The notes beneath the pieces are model-generated. The model did no database searches. It had not been told where the DNA came from and saw only the letters and a list, made by a program, of their open reading frames with translations. Source: Runella aurantiaca (GTDB lineage Bacteria; Bacteroidota; Bacteroidia; Cytophagales; Spirosomataceae). From it: DNA of 64,000 nt. Position numbers and translations under genes: made by a program. This document shows, in pieces, positions 51,101 through 60,570 of this stretch (the first letter of the stretch is position 1; every line of letters starts with the position of its first letter). Location: positions 62,001 to 126,000 of the forward strand of contig NZ_QPIW01000004.1 in assembly GCF_003339505.1 (NCBI RefSeq), given 5' to 3'.

Positions 51101-53062
51101 ACGTATTTTATATCGGATTTTGGAAACAGTTGCGGCAGTGGGGGCACCAACGGTACGGTCAATGTAATTGTTGATGCAGCCACGACGATTAGCCTTTCCA
51201 TCCCGACCACCCTGAATGCCTGCGCCGGGGGCTCGGTAGAGATTCCTTATACAACCGTCGGTACATGGAGCAGTAGCAGAAATCTATATGTGGCGTTATA
51301 CAATTCCGTTAACGGCAATTTTATCTCTTCCTATAACATTAGCTCGTTGACCAATCCTATGGTAGTGCGGGTGCCTGCGTCACTTCCCATAGGCAGTACT
51401 TTTCAGATCAGAATCTCCGGTAATATTCCTTACTTCGCAACAGTAGTGAGTAGTTATAATTTTACCGTTGCAAGCACGGGTTGTATTCCAATTCTCCAAA
51501 TACAAATGTCTTTTCCAAGGCAGTGTGCCGTCGCTTCACTCTATATTGACCCTATCTCCGGATATAATTATCAGTGGTACCTTGATGGAAATGCGACGGG
51601 AGGGACAGGCGATGGGTATACAGCTACGGTGAGTGGTAATTATACCGTTAGAGTGACGGGGTCAAACGGATATGACGTAACCTCGGCTCCTTATGCTGTC
51701 ACAATAGGGAGTGTTGCTAAACCCGTAATTAGCCAAACTGGGGCGGGTACCTGTACCGATGGTAGTAACTTTACCCTTTCGTCGAGCATGACGGATCCGT
51801 CTTTTACCTACCAATGGTATTATGCTGCTACTGCCAATGGACCTTTTCTGCCTGTATCGGAAGGGAATGCTTCCTCCTTAACGACCGATCAACCAGGAGG
51901 GTATTTTGTAACGGTACAAAGCGGAGATTGTCAGTCGGAATCAGACAGACATTATACCTGCCCGCTGTTGGTTGATTTTAAGTCGGCGTCCATTTGCCGT
52001 GGGGGAAGTGTAACAGTCAAATATTCGCCAAATTTTTGCTGTTATTCCGAAAATACAGTGTCATTGCATCTGGTAGAGGCGGCTTCAGGAACGGTCGTCG
52101 TGAGTAATTTGGCTTCTTTAACGGGTTTTTCATCGTACACTTTTTCTAATGTTACGATTCCCGCATCCGTTCCTTCGGGTACGTATCGGTTTGTAGTGAC
52201 CTCCTCCGGCCCGGCATATACAAGTCCGAGAAGTGTCGGGGTGTTGACTATTACCAATGCTACTGCCCCGGCTCCTCCGACAATCACGGCGGTGCCGAAT
52301 TCGATATCGCCAGGCCAAAGTACTACCCTAACGGCCTACGGCTGCAACGGAACTATCCAATGGATGGACAACAGTACGGCCCCTGCTACCCGTATCTTAG
52401 TTCCCAATGGCACTACGGTCTATTCGGCGGTATGTATGGATGTAAACGGATGTACAACGGCAGCTGGGGCTGTCACCGTTAGTTTAGAATGTGACCCTTT
52501 GGAGCCTAATAATACCTTCGCATCTGCCACAATTATCAATGCCGCAAATTATCTAAGTCCCGAAGTGTGTCTTGATTCCAAAAATGATGCAGATTGGTAT
52601 GCTTACGTGTACAACAACAAAGTATATTATATCAGAGTGGGTTCGGCGAGTAATGTGTACGGTTATTATAAACTTTCGGTCAGCGTTGTAAATGATTCAC
52701 TGCGTATCGAAACGTTGCCAAGCAGTGGTTCATATTTATATACGTATGTAGAATTATACGTTCATAACGGTATTTTCTATTTGGGTAGTGATTACTTTAG
52801 CGGTGTCAACAATTTCTCCCTGCTGAAATACAAACTGCCTTCTCCCTGTCCGGTAGAATTAAACCTGCACTCCACGCTGTTGGATATTGCTCCCGGGCAA
52901 ACCAATACTGCCAAAGGCTTGCTTATCAATGCCACCAATAAAGTAGGGGATGGCGCTACGGTCAATTATTACGGGCAAAATGCAGTACTGCTCCTGCCGG
53001 GTTTCCAAACCAACATCAGTACCGGCGGTAGCTTTCAGGCCGCGATACAGGGCTGTAATTAA
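48101..53062 (+). CDS. Giant modular Ig-like surface protein
   Basis: 1653 residues, signal peptide 1-19. Two Ig-like units, then a roughly 355-residue module repeated three times: a PGQ...FTGxGPF..DG strand, a PEQNRxYxLT unit, VDATTS...LNVCAGSTIEIPYTT (near 328, 680, 1040) and a YQWFRDG Ig domain; a fourth partial copy near 1297. A PPC-like part (EPNNTFASATI, near 1465) follows. The end (ATVNYYGQNAVLLLPGF ... GSFQAAIQGCN) matches the C-terminal 3-coathanger / GCx type seen on Bacteroidota surface proteins and probably directs export or anchoring. Many Cys and Thr/Ser-rich segments. Likely adhesin or matrix protein; ligand unknown. Confidence 0.82.
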   Translation: MQKFSIYCLIFFVVFTAAAQEKTSVNVQLSLENLTGSPYFCDGSQMTLVATPVEPGFSYQWFLDGQPVETTVTNTLPVRRAGNYSVTVSNAEKTGTSPKVRVEACPDNSAELAAIWAQALKDEKAKPPKETLSTFTATISSVNPILCNGNTSATLVAQPQGAQYTYQWQYASCLNCTYSNQSGQTNDTLITSTTGFYRVLVREGITTTTANPYRVAQYPYAILTDPNNEPSGIVNVTPGQSASLKVTFTGTGPFYFAYNDGTTNKFLSNITTNPYTLVVTPDQNSRYKLTNVGSNSCGSSGNDLVGSVRVVVDATTSVTLQSPSSLNVCAGSTIEIPYTTVGTWSGPKNFTLNLINEQDGSTISTQFGQSGNPLYVTIPTFVTPSNQYRVAVLPVVPASVAGPVVSPYVLTVNSIGCNPKPILYISPSNPGCSSVYLGVSIFLSGGTNNYQWFRDGAPIPNATSSSFEAYESGDYYVKVTNAAANYVDSSAVQTITLLAAPVTVTSPNTVLCGSNTSVVLTATTSTTGGTWQWYKSGVPISGAVSATYTATTTGNYQAEYSKGGCTASGSINVNNYNTATLTTMSGGSSQVIAPGTTAQLKATFTGQGPWKFDLYDGSDYKSMSATANPHLITVQPEQNRNYYLTGIVSNNCTNNSSSGSVTIVVDPTTSLTLTALASLNVCAGSTIDIPYTTAGTWNIDRKLYVELTDANNNYVSNSYEGYFSQNPIRYRLPTALPLNATYRVRVTSILPYSGAVTSSYQLTVTGTGCPPSATIRNSSSSVQCAGVPLNAYPTGSNYTYQWFRNGSSISGATGSYYYAPQTGAYTVQVANAAIGYNSTSATISVEVTMPPVSISPTNGAVCNGGTVTLNATPADAAVYDYQWYYQPSNGNTYSLISDAGSASYAASAVGDYYVVVTQKTGNCSVSSSSISLKNSGTATLTNANGTTSDVVISPGQTVPLTVTMTGQSPFVFQYSDGTYRRRVTTNNSTYTLNVTPEQNRTYFISDFGNSCGSGGTNGTVNVIVDAATTISLSIPTTLNACAGGSVEIPYTTVGTWSSSRNLYVALYNSVNGNFISSYNISSLTNPMVVRVPASLPIGSTFQIRISGNIPYFATVVSSYNFTVASTGCIPILQIQMSFPRQCAVASLYIDPISGYNYQWYLDGNATGGTGDGYTATVSGNYTVRVTGSNGYDVTSAPYAVTIGSVAKPVISQTGAGTCTDGSNFTLSSSMTDPSFTYQWYYAATANGPFLPVSEGNASSLTTDQPGGYFVTVQSGDCQSESDRHYTCPLLVDFKSASICRGGSVTVKYSPNFCCYSENTVSLHLVEAASGTVVVSNLASLTGFSSYTFSNVTIPASVPSGTYRFVVTSSGPAYTSPRSVGVLTITNATAPAPPTITAVPNSISPGQSTTLTAYGCNGTIQWMDNSTAPATRILVPNGTTVYSAVCMDVNGCTTAAGAVTVSLECDPLEPNNTFASATIINAANYLSPEVCLDSKNDADWYAYVYNNKVYYIRVGSASNVYGYYKLSVSVVNDSLRIETLPSSGSYLYTYVELYVHNGIFYLGSDYFSGVNNFSLLKYKLPSPCPVELNLHSTLLDIAPGQTNTAKGLLINATNKVGDGATVNYYGQNAVLLLPGFQTNISTGGSFQAAIQGCN

Positions 53063-53234
53063 AGCTCAGCAAAAAAGTCATTACAGGCGAGTGTATAAAT
53101 CGCCTGTAATGACTTTTTTTTCTGCCCACTGCCCACTGCCCACTGCCCACTGCCCACTCACTCTGCACTTGCATCCTGCTCATGGATCGTTTCTATGAGT
53201 TTTTGCAGGGCGGTGTGCCGTTCAGGGGAGCTTT
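53035..53234. repeat. Right direct repeat: gene tail, terminator, ppk2 tail
   Basis: 200 bp matching 47597-47774, with 5 instead of 2 units of a 7-bp tandem repeat (TGCCCAC, 53123-53157). Here it is in its natural context: end of the surface-protein gene and end of ppk2. Confidence 0.88.
53071..53119. terminator. 20-bp bidirectional terminator, loop orientation B
   Basis: Arms 53071-53090 and 53100-53119, identical to those at 47633-47681; loop 53091-53099 is GTGTATAAA. Lies between the convergent surface gene and ppk2 with T-runs on both strands. Confidence 0.92.
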
Positions 53235-54057
53235 CTGGAAACGACATATTCATGTTTTTGAGTTCTTCAATCAAAATTTTTCCAACAATAAGCCGCATAT
53301 TTTTTTTGTCGTCGGCGGGGACTACGTACCAAGGCGCTTTTTCGGTGGCGGTGGCGTTGATGGCTTCTTCGTAGGCATTCATGTAGTCTTTCCAATAGGC
53401 GCGCTCTTTGATGTCGTCTTCTTCAAACTTCCAGTTTTTGGTAGGGTCTTCAATGCGTTCGATGAGTTGTTTTCCCTGTTCTTGCTGCGAGATATTCAGG
53501 AAAAACTTAATCACCCTGATGCCGTTATGATACAGATATTTCTCAAAATTGGCGATGTCTTGGTAGCGTTGTGTCCATACTTTGTCCAAATCTTCGGTCA
53601 ATTCTTTGGGCAGACGCTGCGACTTGGTCAGGATTTCGGGATGTACTTTTACGACCAATACCTCTTCATAATGACTCCGGTTGAAGATGGTAATGTTGCC
53701 GCGTTCGGGCAGTGAAAGCAAATGCCGCCACAAAAAATCATGGTCTAGTTCGTTGTCGGAAGGTCGTTTGAAAGACTGGATTTTGACCCCCACGGGATTC
53801 ACCCCCGACAATACGTGCTTGATGGTACTGTCTTTTCCGGCGGCGTCCATGGCCTGAAAAATCACCAAAAGTCCGTACCGATTGTGGGCGTACATAAGAC
53901 TTTGGAGCTCGTCGATGGTGGTCCGAAAATCAGCTAGTTGGGCGGTGTAGTCGGCTTTGTCGTCGTAAAGGTCTTCTATTTTGGTGTCCGCTTTTTTATG
54001 ATGAAAGGTACGGGTGCCATCGAAGCGAAAATCTTCGGTTTTGAGTGACTGTGACAT
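53158..54057 (-). CDS. Polyphosphate kinase 2 (PPK2)
   Basis: 299 residues. Walker A in IFQAMDAAGKDSTIKH, lid region FKRPSDNELDHDFLWRHLL, Walker B FNRSHYEEVL and later NISQQEQGKQLIERI. The MDAAGKD and ELxHDFLWR variants resemble class III PPK2, which can phosphorylate AMP and ADP with polyphosphate. Convergent with the surface gene; its tail is duplicated at 47.7 kb. Confidence 0.92.
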   Translation of the reverse strand: MSQSLKTEDFRFDGTRTFHHKKADTKIEDLYDDKADYTAQLADFRTTIDELQSLMYAHNRYGLLVIFQAMDAAGKDSTIKHVLSGVNPVGVKIQSFKRPSDNELDHDFLWRHLLSLPERGNITIFNRSHYEEVLVVKVHPEILTKSQRLPKELTEDLDKVWTQRYQDIANFEKYLYHNGIRVIKFFLNISQQEQGKQLIERIEDPTKNWKFEEDDIKERAYWKDYMNAYEEAINATATEKAPWYVVPADDKKNMRLIVGKILIEELKNMNMSFPESSPERHTALQKLIETIHEQDASAE

Positions 54058-54369
54058 GAAGTGATGGTTGATTTTTAGTAATTGTCCGACATATAATTTG
54101 AAAAATCAGGGTAAAATATACCTAAATAATCTCCGCTTGATAACTTTCCGTTACTAATATCCTTGTTTTTTGGGTTAAAGTGGTTATAAACAGGAATTTT
54201 CTGTATTTTGAATCGGAATAAAGACCAGCAACAGGCGATTTTTTTTGCTTATTATTGGCAATAGAGAAACTTTGGCGTTGATTTTGTTTAGTAACCTTTA
54301 GAAAAACAGTAGTACTGATTCCCATTCTAACGCTAAACACCATTGATGTCATCTCGCAGAAAGTGACTG
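54058..54369. other. Intergenic, divergent promoter region
   Basis: 312 bp between the divergent ppk2 and hybrid kinase genes. AT-rich; a minus-strand open frame (54122-54352) has no conserved features and is not called. No clear repeat seen. Confidence 0.5.
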
Positions 54370-57300
54370 ATGCCCGCTCAAATTATGAAACTCACAATTG
54401 CCGCTCGGCTGCTTATTGGATCAGCTTGTACCATTCTAATTGGTATCTTTTTGGGCGTTTCTTTTTTCAATACCATTCAGCGTCAAGTAAAAGAGGCCGA
54501 ATGGGTGAAAGAAAAAAACGAAACGCTTGACCAAATCATGATGCTAGAAAAGCTCCTCGTTGATATGGAAACGGGGCAACGTGCGTATCGAAGCACGAAC
54601 GAAAAAAGATTTTTGCTACCCTTTAACCAAGCCCAAATTGACATTGGGCTGATAGAAGATAAATTAACGAACTATTTTCAGGAAAATCCGCCCAAGCTTG
54701 CCCAGTTGGCCCAAATACAGCTATCGGCGCAATTGTTAATGCAATTGTGGAGTTCGACACCAGAAAATGACAGTGGGCTGAACCAGCAAAGTCTGATTGA
54801 AATTACGGCGCGCGAGAAGAAAGAAATGGACAATGTGCGGATGCTGGTAAAAAAAATGTATACCGCCGAACGTTATGAGTTGTCCAAAAGAGAGGTTTCA
54901 ATGAAGATGCTCATTGAAAACCTAACCCGAAAAACCGTATTAGGGACATTCCTGCTGCTTTTGGCGGCTGCTGTGCTTACGTATTTTTATGCGTTAGAGT
55001 TTAAAAGTCGAAAGAAAATCGAAAATCGACTCAGCCATAGTATAGACGAGCTTGAGGAACTTAATAAATCTATCAAAGAAAGAAATTGGTATTTGGCGGG
55101 ATTGACGGATTTGAATGACTCCCTTCAAAATACCAATACATTAGAAGCGCTTGGGCAATCGGCCTTAAAAGCCGTTACCGATTATTTGGAGCTACCAGCG
55201 GGGGGGGTATATCTGGTTGATGAATCCCAAAAACTAGTGCTCAAAGCCTCCGTGGCTCTGCCCGCTCAAGCGCCCCAATCCTATGCGCTGGGGGAGGGAT
55301 TGGTAGGGCAAGCGGCGCTTGAAAGACAAATACGTATCACTAAGTCGATTCCGTCGTCTTATTGGGTCATTGAGTCGGGAAGCGGAGCTACCGCAGCAGG
55401 TGAAATCGCGTGCATTCCACTGTGGTACGGTAAAGAACTCAAAGGTGTAATCGAGCTAGCATCCTTCTCGCCATTTCCTGACCATCAAATTGAGCTTTTG
55501 AAAAAAGTATCGAAAGATATTTCATTGTCGGCCAATGAAATACAGTCTAGGCTTAAAGTGGACCAGTTGTTGGAACAGTTGAAAGAACAAAAGGCAATTT
55601 TGGAGAATCAGCAGGATGAATTGCGTCAGACCAACGAAGAATTGTCGCACCAAACTGAGAGCCTGATGGCGTCTGAAGAAGAGCTGCGGGTGCAGGAAGA
55701 AGAATTAAGACACATTAATTCGGAATTGGAAGAGAAAAATGAAGCAATAGAAGTAGCAAGACAGGCATTGGCCTTGAAAGCGAAGGAGTTGGAAGTAACA
55801 AGTACGTACAAATCTGAGTTTCTGGCCAATATGTCGCACGAGTTGCGTACCCCGCTCAACAGCGTTTTGATTTTGGCCAACTTATTGTCGGAAAATAAAT
55901 CAAAAAATCTGACCGACAAGCAAGTTGAATACGCCAACGTGATTCGAAAATCTGGAACTGACCTGCTAAAACTTATCAATGATATTCTGGATTTGTCGAA
56001 GATTGAAGCGGGTAAGATTGATTTTCAGTTTGAAAATATACCTGTTAAAAATATCGTAAGGGATATCAAGCAATTGTTTGAGGTAGTGGCCGACGAAAAA
56101 GGGGTGGTTTTTTTAACGAAAGTAGACGCCTCCGTTCCGACAGCGTTGCATACCGACAAACAGCGATTAGAACAAATCATTCAAAATCTGTTGTCCAATG
56201 CGTTTAAGTTTACCCCAAAAAACGGGCAGATTACGCTTTCGCTTGCGGCCGTTGAGTCTCAGCCTGACTTCGCTACCGAGGCCCTGAAAAAGGCCGAACA
56301 GGTATTGGCCATCAGCGTTGAGGATACGGGCGTAGGAATCCCAACCGAAAAACAACAGCTCATTTTTGAGGCATTTCAGCAGGCCGATGGGTCAACCAGC
56401 CGTAAATATGGTGGCACGGGCCTGGGGCTTTCCATCATCAGAGAATTGGTAAAACGACTGGGTGGAGAAGTGAGACTTCAAAGTGAAGTGGGAAAAGGTA
56501 GCACTTTCTCGGTCTTTATACCGCTAAAAACCAACGCGTCTGAGGCAGCGACGGCCAGTTCTGAATCGTTGACGATAAGCAAAAAGTGGAATTTTTCCAT
56601 GACGGAATTTCACAAAGAGATAGTATCGAAGGCCAAAATAGAAGACGATCGAAATTCGATTGAAAAAGGCGATTTGGTGATGCTAATTATCGAAGACGAC
56701 CCCATGTTTGCGGGGATTGTCAGGGATTTAGCCCGCGATAAAAACTATAAAACAATCGTGGCGCTGCAAGGCGATGAGGGAATGATGTATGCCCAGAAGT
56801 ACCAGCCGTCGGCCATCATTCTTGACGTGCAGCTGCCCGTTGTCGATGGGCAGAGTATTCTTTCATGGATCAAAAATGACGAACAATTGAAGCACATTCC
56901 TGTGCATGTTATTTCGGGGGCAGATGCTTCAAGTTTGTCGTTGGAAGGAGCCCAGGCTTTTATCCAAAAGCCCGTCAAAACCCAAGACTTAGAGAAGGTC
57001 TTTAGTTTGTTGGAAGCTCAATTGAATGTTAAAATCAAGAAAGTACTGATACTGGTCGGGGAGTTTATTCAACGAAATACCATCGGTCAGGTGCTTGGAA
57101 AGCGCTATCCTGACCTCAAATGGGAAGTGGTTGTGGCGGAGCAGGATGCCGCCGATCACATTGCCCAGCATGATTATGACTGCCTGATTGTGGACATCCG
57201 CCAAAATTTAGATCAAGGCATGGAAAGGCTAAGGCGCTTGAAAGAAGCCAGTGCCTCGAAGGTCTTGCCCGTGATTGTGTACATCGACGAAGACCTCAAC

Positions 57301-57840
57301 CTGACCAAAGAGCGCCGACTTAAAAAACTTTCGAGCGTGATTATCAGGGAGTCTACGCAATCTATGGAGCGGCTAATGGATGAGATGGAATTGTTTCTCT
57401 ATAAAGTGCAGGAAGTAGAAACCAAAAAGCTGCCCCAGCCCACCGTGGCCTTCAGTAACGGGGGATTGGAAGGAAAAAAGGTGTTGTTGGTAGACGATGA
57501 TATGCGCAATGTGTTTGCTTTGAGCACATTATTGGAAGAGCAACAGATGAAAGTCGTTACGGCCGACAATGGCAAGGAGGCGCTGGAAGAACTTCGGCTT
57601 CACCCTGATATTGATCTTGTATTGATGGATATTATGATGCCCGAAATGGACGGGTACGAGGCCACGTCTCGGATTCGGCATGATTTGCGGTTATCTAAAT
57701 TACCCATCATCGCCCTCACGGCCAAGGCCATGCCCGAAGACCGTGAAAAAGTGATTGAAGCGGGGGCATCAGATTATATCACAAAACCAGTGGATACAGG
57801 TCAACTTTTTTCCCTGATGCGCGTATGGCTTTCCAAATAA
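54370..57840 (+). CDS. CHASE3-GAF hybrid histidine kinase with three receivers
   Basis: 1156 residues. TM1 about 12-30, CHASE3 sensor ([26 protein letters not shown], seen in part: [12 protein letters not shown]) to about 185, TM2 about 190-212; GAF about 250-395; long coiled coil 405-480; HisKA with [14 protein letters not shown] (His about 489); HATPase 590-720 (N-box [10 protein letters not shown]1 VEDTGVGI, G2 GGTGLGLSI); receiver 1 about 768-885 ([18 protein letters not shown]); receiver 2 about 889-1005, degenerate ([16 protein letters not shown]); receiver 3 about 1036-1155 ([20 protein letters not shown]). First of four genes with CheR, CheB and a receiver-kinase, 3-15 bp apart: one signalling operon. 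The start could also be ATG at 54385. Confidence 0.93.
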   Translation: MPAQIMKLTIAARLLIGSACTILIGIFLGVSFFNTIQRQVKEAEWVKEKNETLDQIMMLEKLLVDMETGQRAYRSTNEKRFLLPFNQAQIDIGLIEDKLTNYFQENPPKLAQLAQIQLSAQLLMQLWSSTPENDSGLNQQSLIEITAREKKEMDNVRMLVKKMYTAERYELSKREVSMKMLIENLTRKTVLGTFLLLLAAAVLTYFYALEFKSRKKIENRLSHSIDELEELNKSIKERNWYLAGLTDLNDSLQNTNTLEALGQSALKAVTDYLELPAGGVYLVDESQKLVLKASVALPAQAPQSYALGEGLVGQAALERQIRITKSIPSSYWVIESGSGATAAGEIACIPLWYGKELKGVIELASFSPFPDHQIELLKKVSKDISLSANEIQSRLKVDQLLEQLKEQKAILENQQDELRQTNEELSHQTESLMASEEELRVQEEELRHINSELEEKNEAIEVARQALALKAKELEVTSTYKSEFLANMSHELRTPLNSVLILANLLSENKSKNLTDKQVEYANVIRKSGTDLLKLINDILDLSKIEAGKIDFQFENIPVKNIVRDIKQLFEVVADEKGVVFLTKVDASVPTALHTDKQRLEQIIQNLLSNAFKFTPKNGQITLSLAAVESQPDFATEALKKAEQVLAISVEDTGVGIPTEKQQLIFEAFQQADGSTSRKYGGTGLGLSIIRELVKRLGGEVRLQSEVGKGSTFSVFIPLKTNASEAATASSESLTISKKWNFSMTEFHKEIVSKAKIEDDRNSIEKGDLVMLIIEDDPMFAGIVRDLARDKNYKTIVALQGDEGMMYAQKYQPSAIILDVQLPVVDGQSILSWIKNDEQLKHIPVHVISGADASSLSLEGAQAFIQKPVKTQDLEKVFSLLEAQLNVKIKKVLILVGEFIQRNTIGQVLGKRYPDLKWEVVVAEQDAADHIAQHDYDCLIVDIRQNLDQGMERLRRLKEASASKVLPVIVYIDEDLNLTKERRLKKLSSVIIRESTQSMERLMDEMELFLYKVQEVETKKLPQPTVAFSNGGLEGKKVLLVDDDMRNVFALSTLLEEQQMKVVTADNGKEALEELRLHPDIDLVLMDIMMPEMDGYEATSRIRHDLRLSKLPIIALTAKAMPEDREKVIEAGASDYITKPVDTGQLFSLMRVWLSK

Positions 57841-57843
57841 AGA

Positions 57844-58671
57844 ATGGATTCTCAAACACAACTGACTGCTGAAGAATTAAACGAGATTATTCAACTCATT
57901 TATACCCAACATGGGTATGATTTCAGTGACTATGCCCGGTCGTCGCTGTTGAGAAGAGTGGCTCGGTGCATGGCAATAGCGGAGTTCAAAACCAGTTATG
58001 AGTTAAAATATAATTTAATCAACGATAAATCTTTTTTTGCGTGGTTTCTGGAAACCCTTACGGTCAACGTGACGGAGATGTTTAGAGACCCTATTTTTTA
58101 CAAAGAGCTTCGGGAAAAAGTAATTCCGACGTTGGCTTCTTATCCGATTATTAAAGTGTGGCACGCAGGCTGCGCCACAGGAGAAGAAGTGTACTCCATG
58201 GCAATTCTGCTGCAAGAAGCGGGCTTGCTAAGCCGAACCAAAATGTACGCGACCGACCTCAATCCTGTCAATTTGGAAAGGGCACGTCAGGGAATAATTC
58301 CTTTAAAACTGATCAAAGAGTACACCACAAATTATATTAAATCGGGCGGGACCAATGATTTTTCGGCCTACTATACTGCGCAATACGACAATGCGATTAT
58401 CCACAAACAATACCGCGAGGGGGTCGTTTTTGCGCGACATAATCTGGCTGTGGACCAGGTATTCAACGAATTTCAGTTGATATGCTGCCGCAACGTCATG
58501 ATTTATTTTAATCAGGAATTACAAAATCGGGCGGTCCATTTATTTCACGACAGCCTGTCGCCCTTGGGGTATCTGGCCATTGGTATCAAAGAGTCGTTAC
58601 TTTTTACGGATATAAAAGAGCAATTTGAAGCTATTAGCCCGTTAGCCCGTATTTACCGACGAAAAAAATAA
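57844..58671 (+). CDS. cheR: CheR-type methyltransferase
   Basis: 275 residues. N-terminal CheR_N helices (YDFSDYARSSLLRRVARCM), then SAM-binding domain with TVNVTEMFRDP, VWHAGCATGEEVYSMAILL (motif I) and CCRNVMIYFN. Methylates glutamates on receptors. No mcp, cheA or cheW gene is nearby, so the target is probably the neighbouring kinase or a non-chemotaxis receptor. Operon with the hybrid kinase. Confidence 0.94.
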   Translation: MDSQTQLTAEELNEIIQLIYTQHGYDFSDYARSSLLRRVARCMAIAEFKTSYELKYNLINDKSFFAWFLETLTVNVTEMFRDPIFYKELREKVIPTLASYPIIKVWHAGCATGEEVYSMAILLQEAGLLSRTKMYATDLNPVNLERARQGIIPLKLIKEYTTNYIKSGGTNDFSAYYTAQYDNAIIHKQYREGVVFARHNLAVDQVFNEFQLICCRNVMIYFNQELQNRAVHLFHDSLSPLGYLAIGIKESLLFTDIKEQFEAISPLARIYRRKK

Positions 58672-58686
58672 AAACCAAGAGAGGCG

Positions 58687-59262
58687 ATGACAAAAAACAG
58701 CGTAGATATAGTTGTGATTGGCGGCTCAGCAGGAAGTATTCCTGTGATTTGTGAGCTGATTGAAGCGCTGTCATCACCGTTTGATTTTGCGGTTGTTGTT
58801 GTTATTCACCGTTCCAAAAATGTAATCAGCGAGATGGAACAGATTCTGGCGGTAAAACGAAAAGAAATAATGGTAAAAGAGCCCGATGATAAAGAGCCCA
58901 TCCAAAAAAATTGTGTTTATTTGGCTCCACAAAACTACCATTTGTTGATTGAAGAAACCCATTCTTTTTGTTTAGATTATTCTGAGCCGGTCTCCTATAG
59001 CCGCCCCTCAATAGATGTAACATTTGAAAGTATTGCGGAAATATATACTGAAAAGGCAGTGGCAATTCTTTTGAGCGGTGCAAACGGTGATGGCTCACAC
59101 GGAATGGCAGAAATAATAGCAAGAGGTGGCATTGGCATAGTGCAGGAGCCTTCAACGGCTGAGTATCCCGTCATGCCTCAATTGTCCCTTGATGCCAATG
59201 CTGCGGCAAAAGCATGGACGCCCGCCCAAATTTCTGCATACATACATACATTGAACGTATAA
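58687..59262 (+). CDS. cheB: CheB-type methylesterase, catalytic domain only
   Basis: 191 residues. No receiver domain; catalytic Ser14 (IGGSAGS), His41 (VVIHRS) and Asp in LLSGANGDGSHGM. Removes methyl esters or deamidates receptors. Since its own receiver is missing, control must come from another protein, for example the receivers of the adjacent kinases. 15 bp after CheR. Confidence 0.94.
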   Translation: MTKNSVDIVVIGGSAGSIPVICELIEALSSPFDFAVVVVIHRSKNVISEMEQILAVKRKEIMVKEPDDKEPIQKNCVYLAPQNYHLLIEETHSFCLDYSEPVSYSRPSIDVTFESIAEIYTEKAVAILLSGANGDGSHGMAEIIARGGIGIVQEPSTAEYPVMPQLSLDANAAAKAWTPAQISAYIHTLNV

Positions 59263-59274
59263 TTAACCTCAACG

Positions 59275-60378
59275 ATGTTAAACCCTAATCGCGATTTTAC
59301 AATTCTTTTGGTTGACGACCGTGAAGAAAATTTATTGGCTCTTGAAGAAATGTTGGCCGATGAAAACAGGGTTTTTATCAAAGCTACTTCGGGCAATCAA
59401 GCCCTACGCCACGCCCTCCGAAACGACAATATCGGCTTGATAATGTTGGATGTTCAAATGCCCGAAATGGACGGTTTTGAGGTGGCAAGGTTGTTGAAAA
59501 CCAACCAAAAAACCAAGCACATTTCCATCATTTTTGTCACCGCAATCAATAAAGAAGAGCATTATATGCTCAAAGGGTTTGATGAAGGTGCGGTAGATTA
59601 TCTCCAAAAACCATTGGATATCAACGTCACCAAAGCGAAGGTGAAGGTTTTTCAGCACCTGTATCAATACCAACAAGAACTTAAGTACACGGCCATTGAG
59701 CTCCGGCGAATCAATCAGCAGCTAGAAAAGTTTGCTTTTATCATTGCCCATGACATGAAATCGCCGCTTACGGGCATTATTGGCGCTTTGTCATTGTTGG
59801 AGATGGACGAGGACGGCGAATTGAGTGCCGAAGAATGTAAAGAATATATCTCCCACTCCAAAGAAGCAGCACTGTATTTGGCAAATATGATTAATGCCCT
59901 GCTGGACTATTCACGCAAAAGCCTGGCCGAACAAACCGTTGAGGAAGTAAACGTACAGGATATGGTGGAGGAGATAGTCCATAATTTGTTTTTGCCGCCG
60001 CATGTTACGTTTAAAATCACGACCGCTTTGCCGATTTTATGGACTAAAAAACTGAAGCTCCAACAGGTATTCCAAAATTTAATCAGTAATGCCGTAAAAT
60101 ACAATAACAAACCCGACGCGACTATTGAGTTGGGATGCCAGGAAAAAGGGGATTTGTACGAGTTTTATGTGCGAGACAATGGTCCTGGGATTCCGTTTCA
60201 GGACCATGAAAATATATTTAAATTCTTCAGAACTTCAATCAATATGGCTACCTCAGAGAGCAGTACGGGGGTAGGGCTTTCGATCCTGAAAATACTAGTG
60301 GAGGAGCAGGGTGGCAAAATCTGGGTGGACTCGGATTCCAGCCTCGGAAGTGTTTTTTACTTTGAATGGAAAAAGTAA
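59275..60378 (+). CDS. Receiver-histidine kinase protein
   Basis: 367 residues. Receiver 1-125 (ILLVDDREENL, LIMLDVQMPEMDG with acceptor Asp, QKPL), short coiled coil, HisKA (FIIAHDMKSPL, His about 160) and HATPase (NLISNAVKYN, VRDNGPGIPF, STGVGLSILKI). Soluble. Typical last gene of the Bacteroidota CheR-CheB kinase cluster, followed by a terminator. Confidence 0.93.
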   Translation: MLNPNRDFTILLVDDREENLLALEEMLADENRVFIKATSGNQALRHALRNDNIGLIMLDVQMPEMDGFEVARLLKTNQKTKHISIIFVTAINKEEHYMLKGFDEGAVDYLQKPLDINVTKAKVKVFQHLYQYQQELKYTAIELRRINQQLEKFAFIIAHDMKSPLTGIIGALSLLEMDEDGELSAEECKEYISHSKEAALYLANMINALLDYSRKSLAEQTVEEVNVQDMVEEIVHNLFLPPHVTFKITTALPILWTKKLKLQQVFQNLISNAVKYNNKPDATIELGCQEKGDLYEFYVRDNGPGIPFQDHENIFKFFRTSINMATSESSTGVGLSILKILVEEQGGKIWVDSDSSLGSVFYFEWKK

Positions 60379-60397
60379 TTATCGCTAAAGAGAACCG

Positions 60398-60438
60398 AAT
60401 TGTACGTTTTCTAATATCCCAAAAGTACAATTTTTTTT
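60398..60438 (+). terminator. Terminator of the signalling operon
   Basis: ATTGTACGTTTT-type left arm (60399-60410) with AAAAGTACAAT (60421-60431), one bulged G, then eight T. Confidence 0.8.
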
Positions 60439-60534
60439 ATCCTCTTTTTGATTTTTCGGGTGCTGTACTTCGAGCAACCGTGCATCCCCAACGGTAGATT
60501 AATTTAACAAAAAGAATTAATCATTGAGGAATCA

Positions 60535-60570
60535 TTTGATTTCATGCAAAATGGGTATATTTGTTATACC
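60535..60570 (+). promoter_or_regulatory. Promoter overlapped by a palindrome
   Basis: TTTG (60535-60538), 17 bp, TATATTTG (60556-60563), inside the palindrome GGTATA-TTTGT-TATACC (60554-60570). If it drives the response regulator at 61194 it gives a leader of more than 600 nt. Confidence 0.4.

Noticed and set aside
54122-54352. 76-codon minus-strand frame upstream of the hybrid kinase
   Set aside because: No conserved features and low-complexity content; treated as intergenic.
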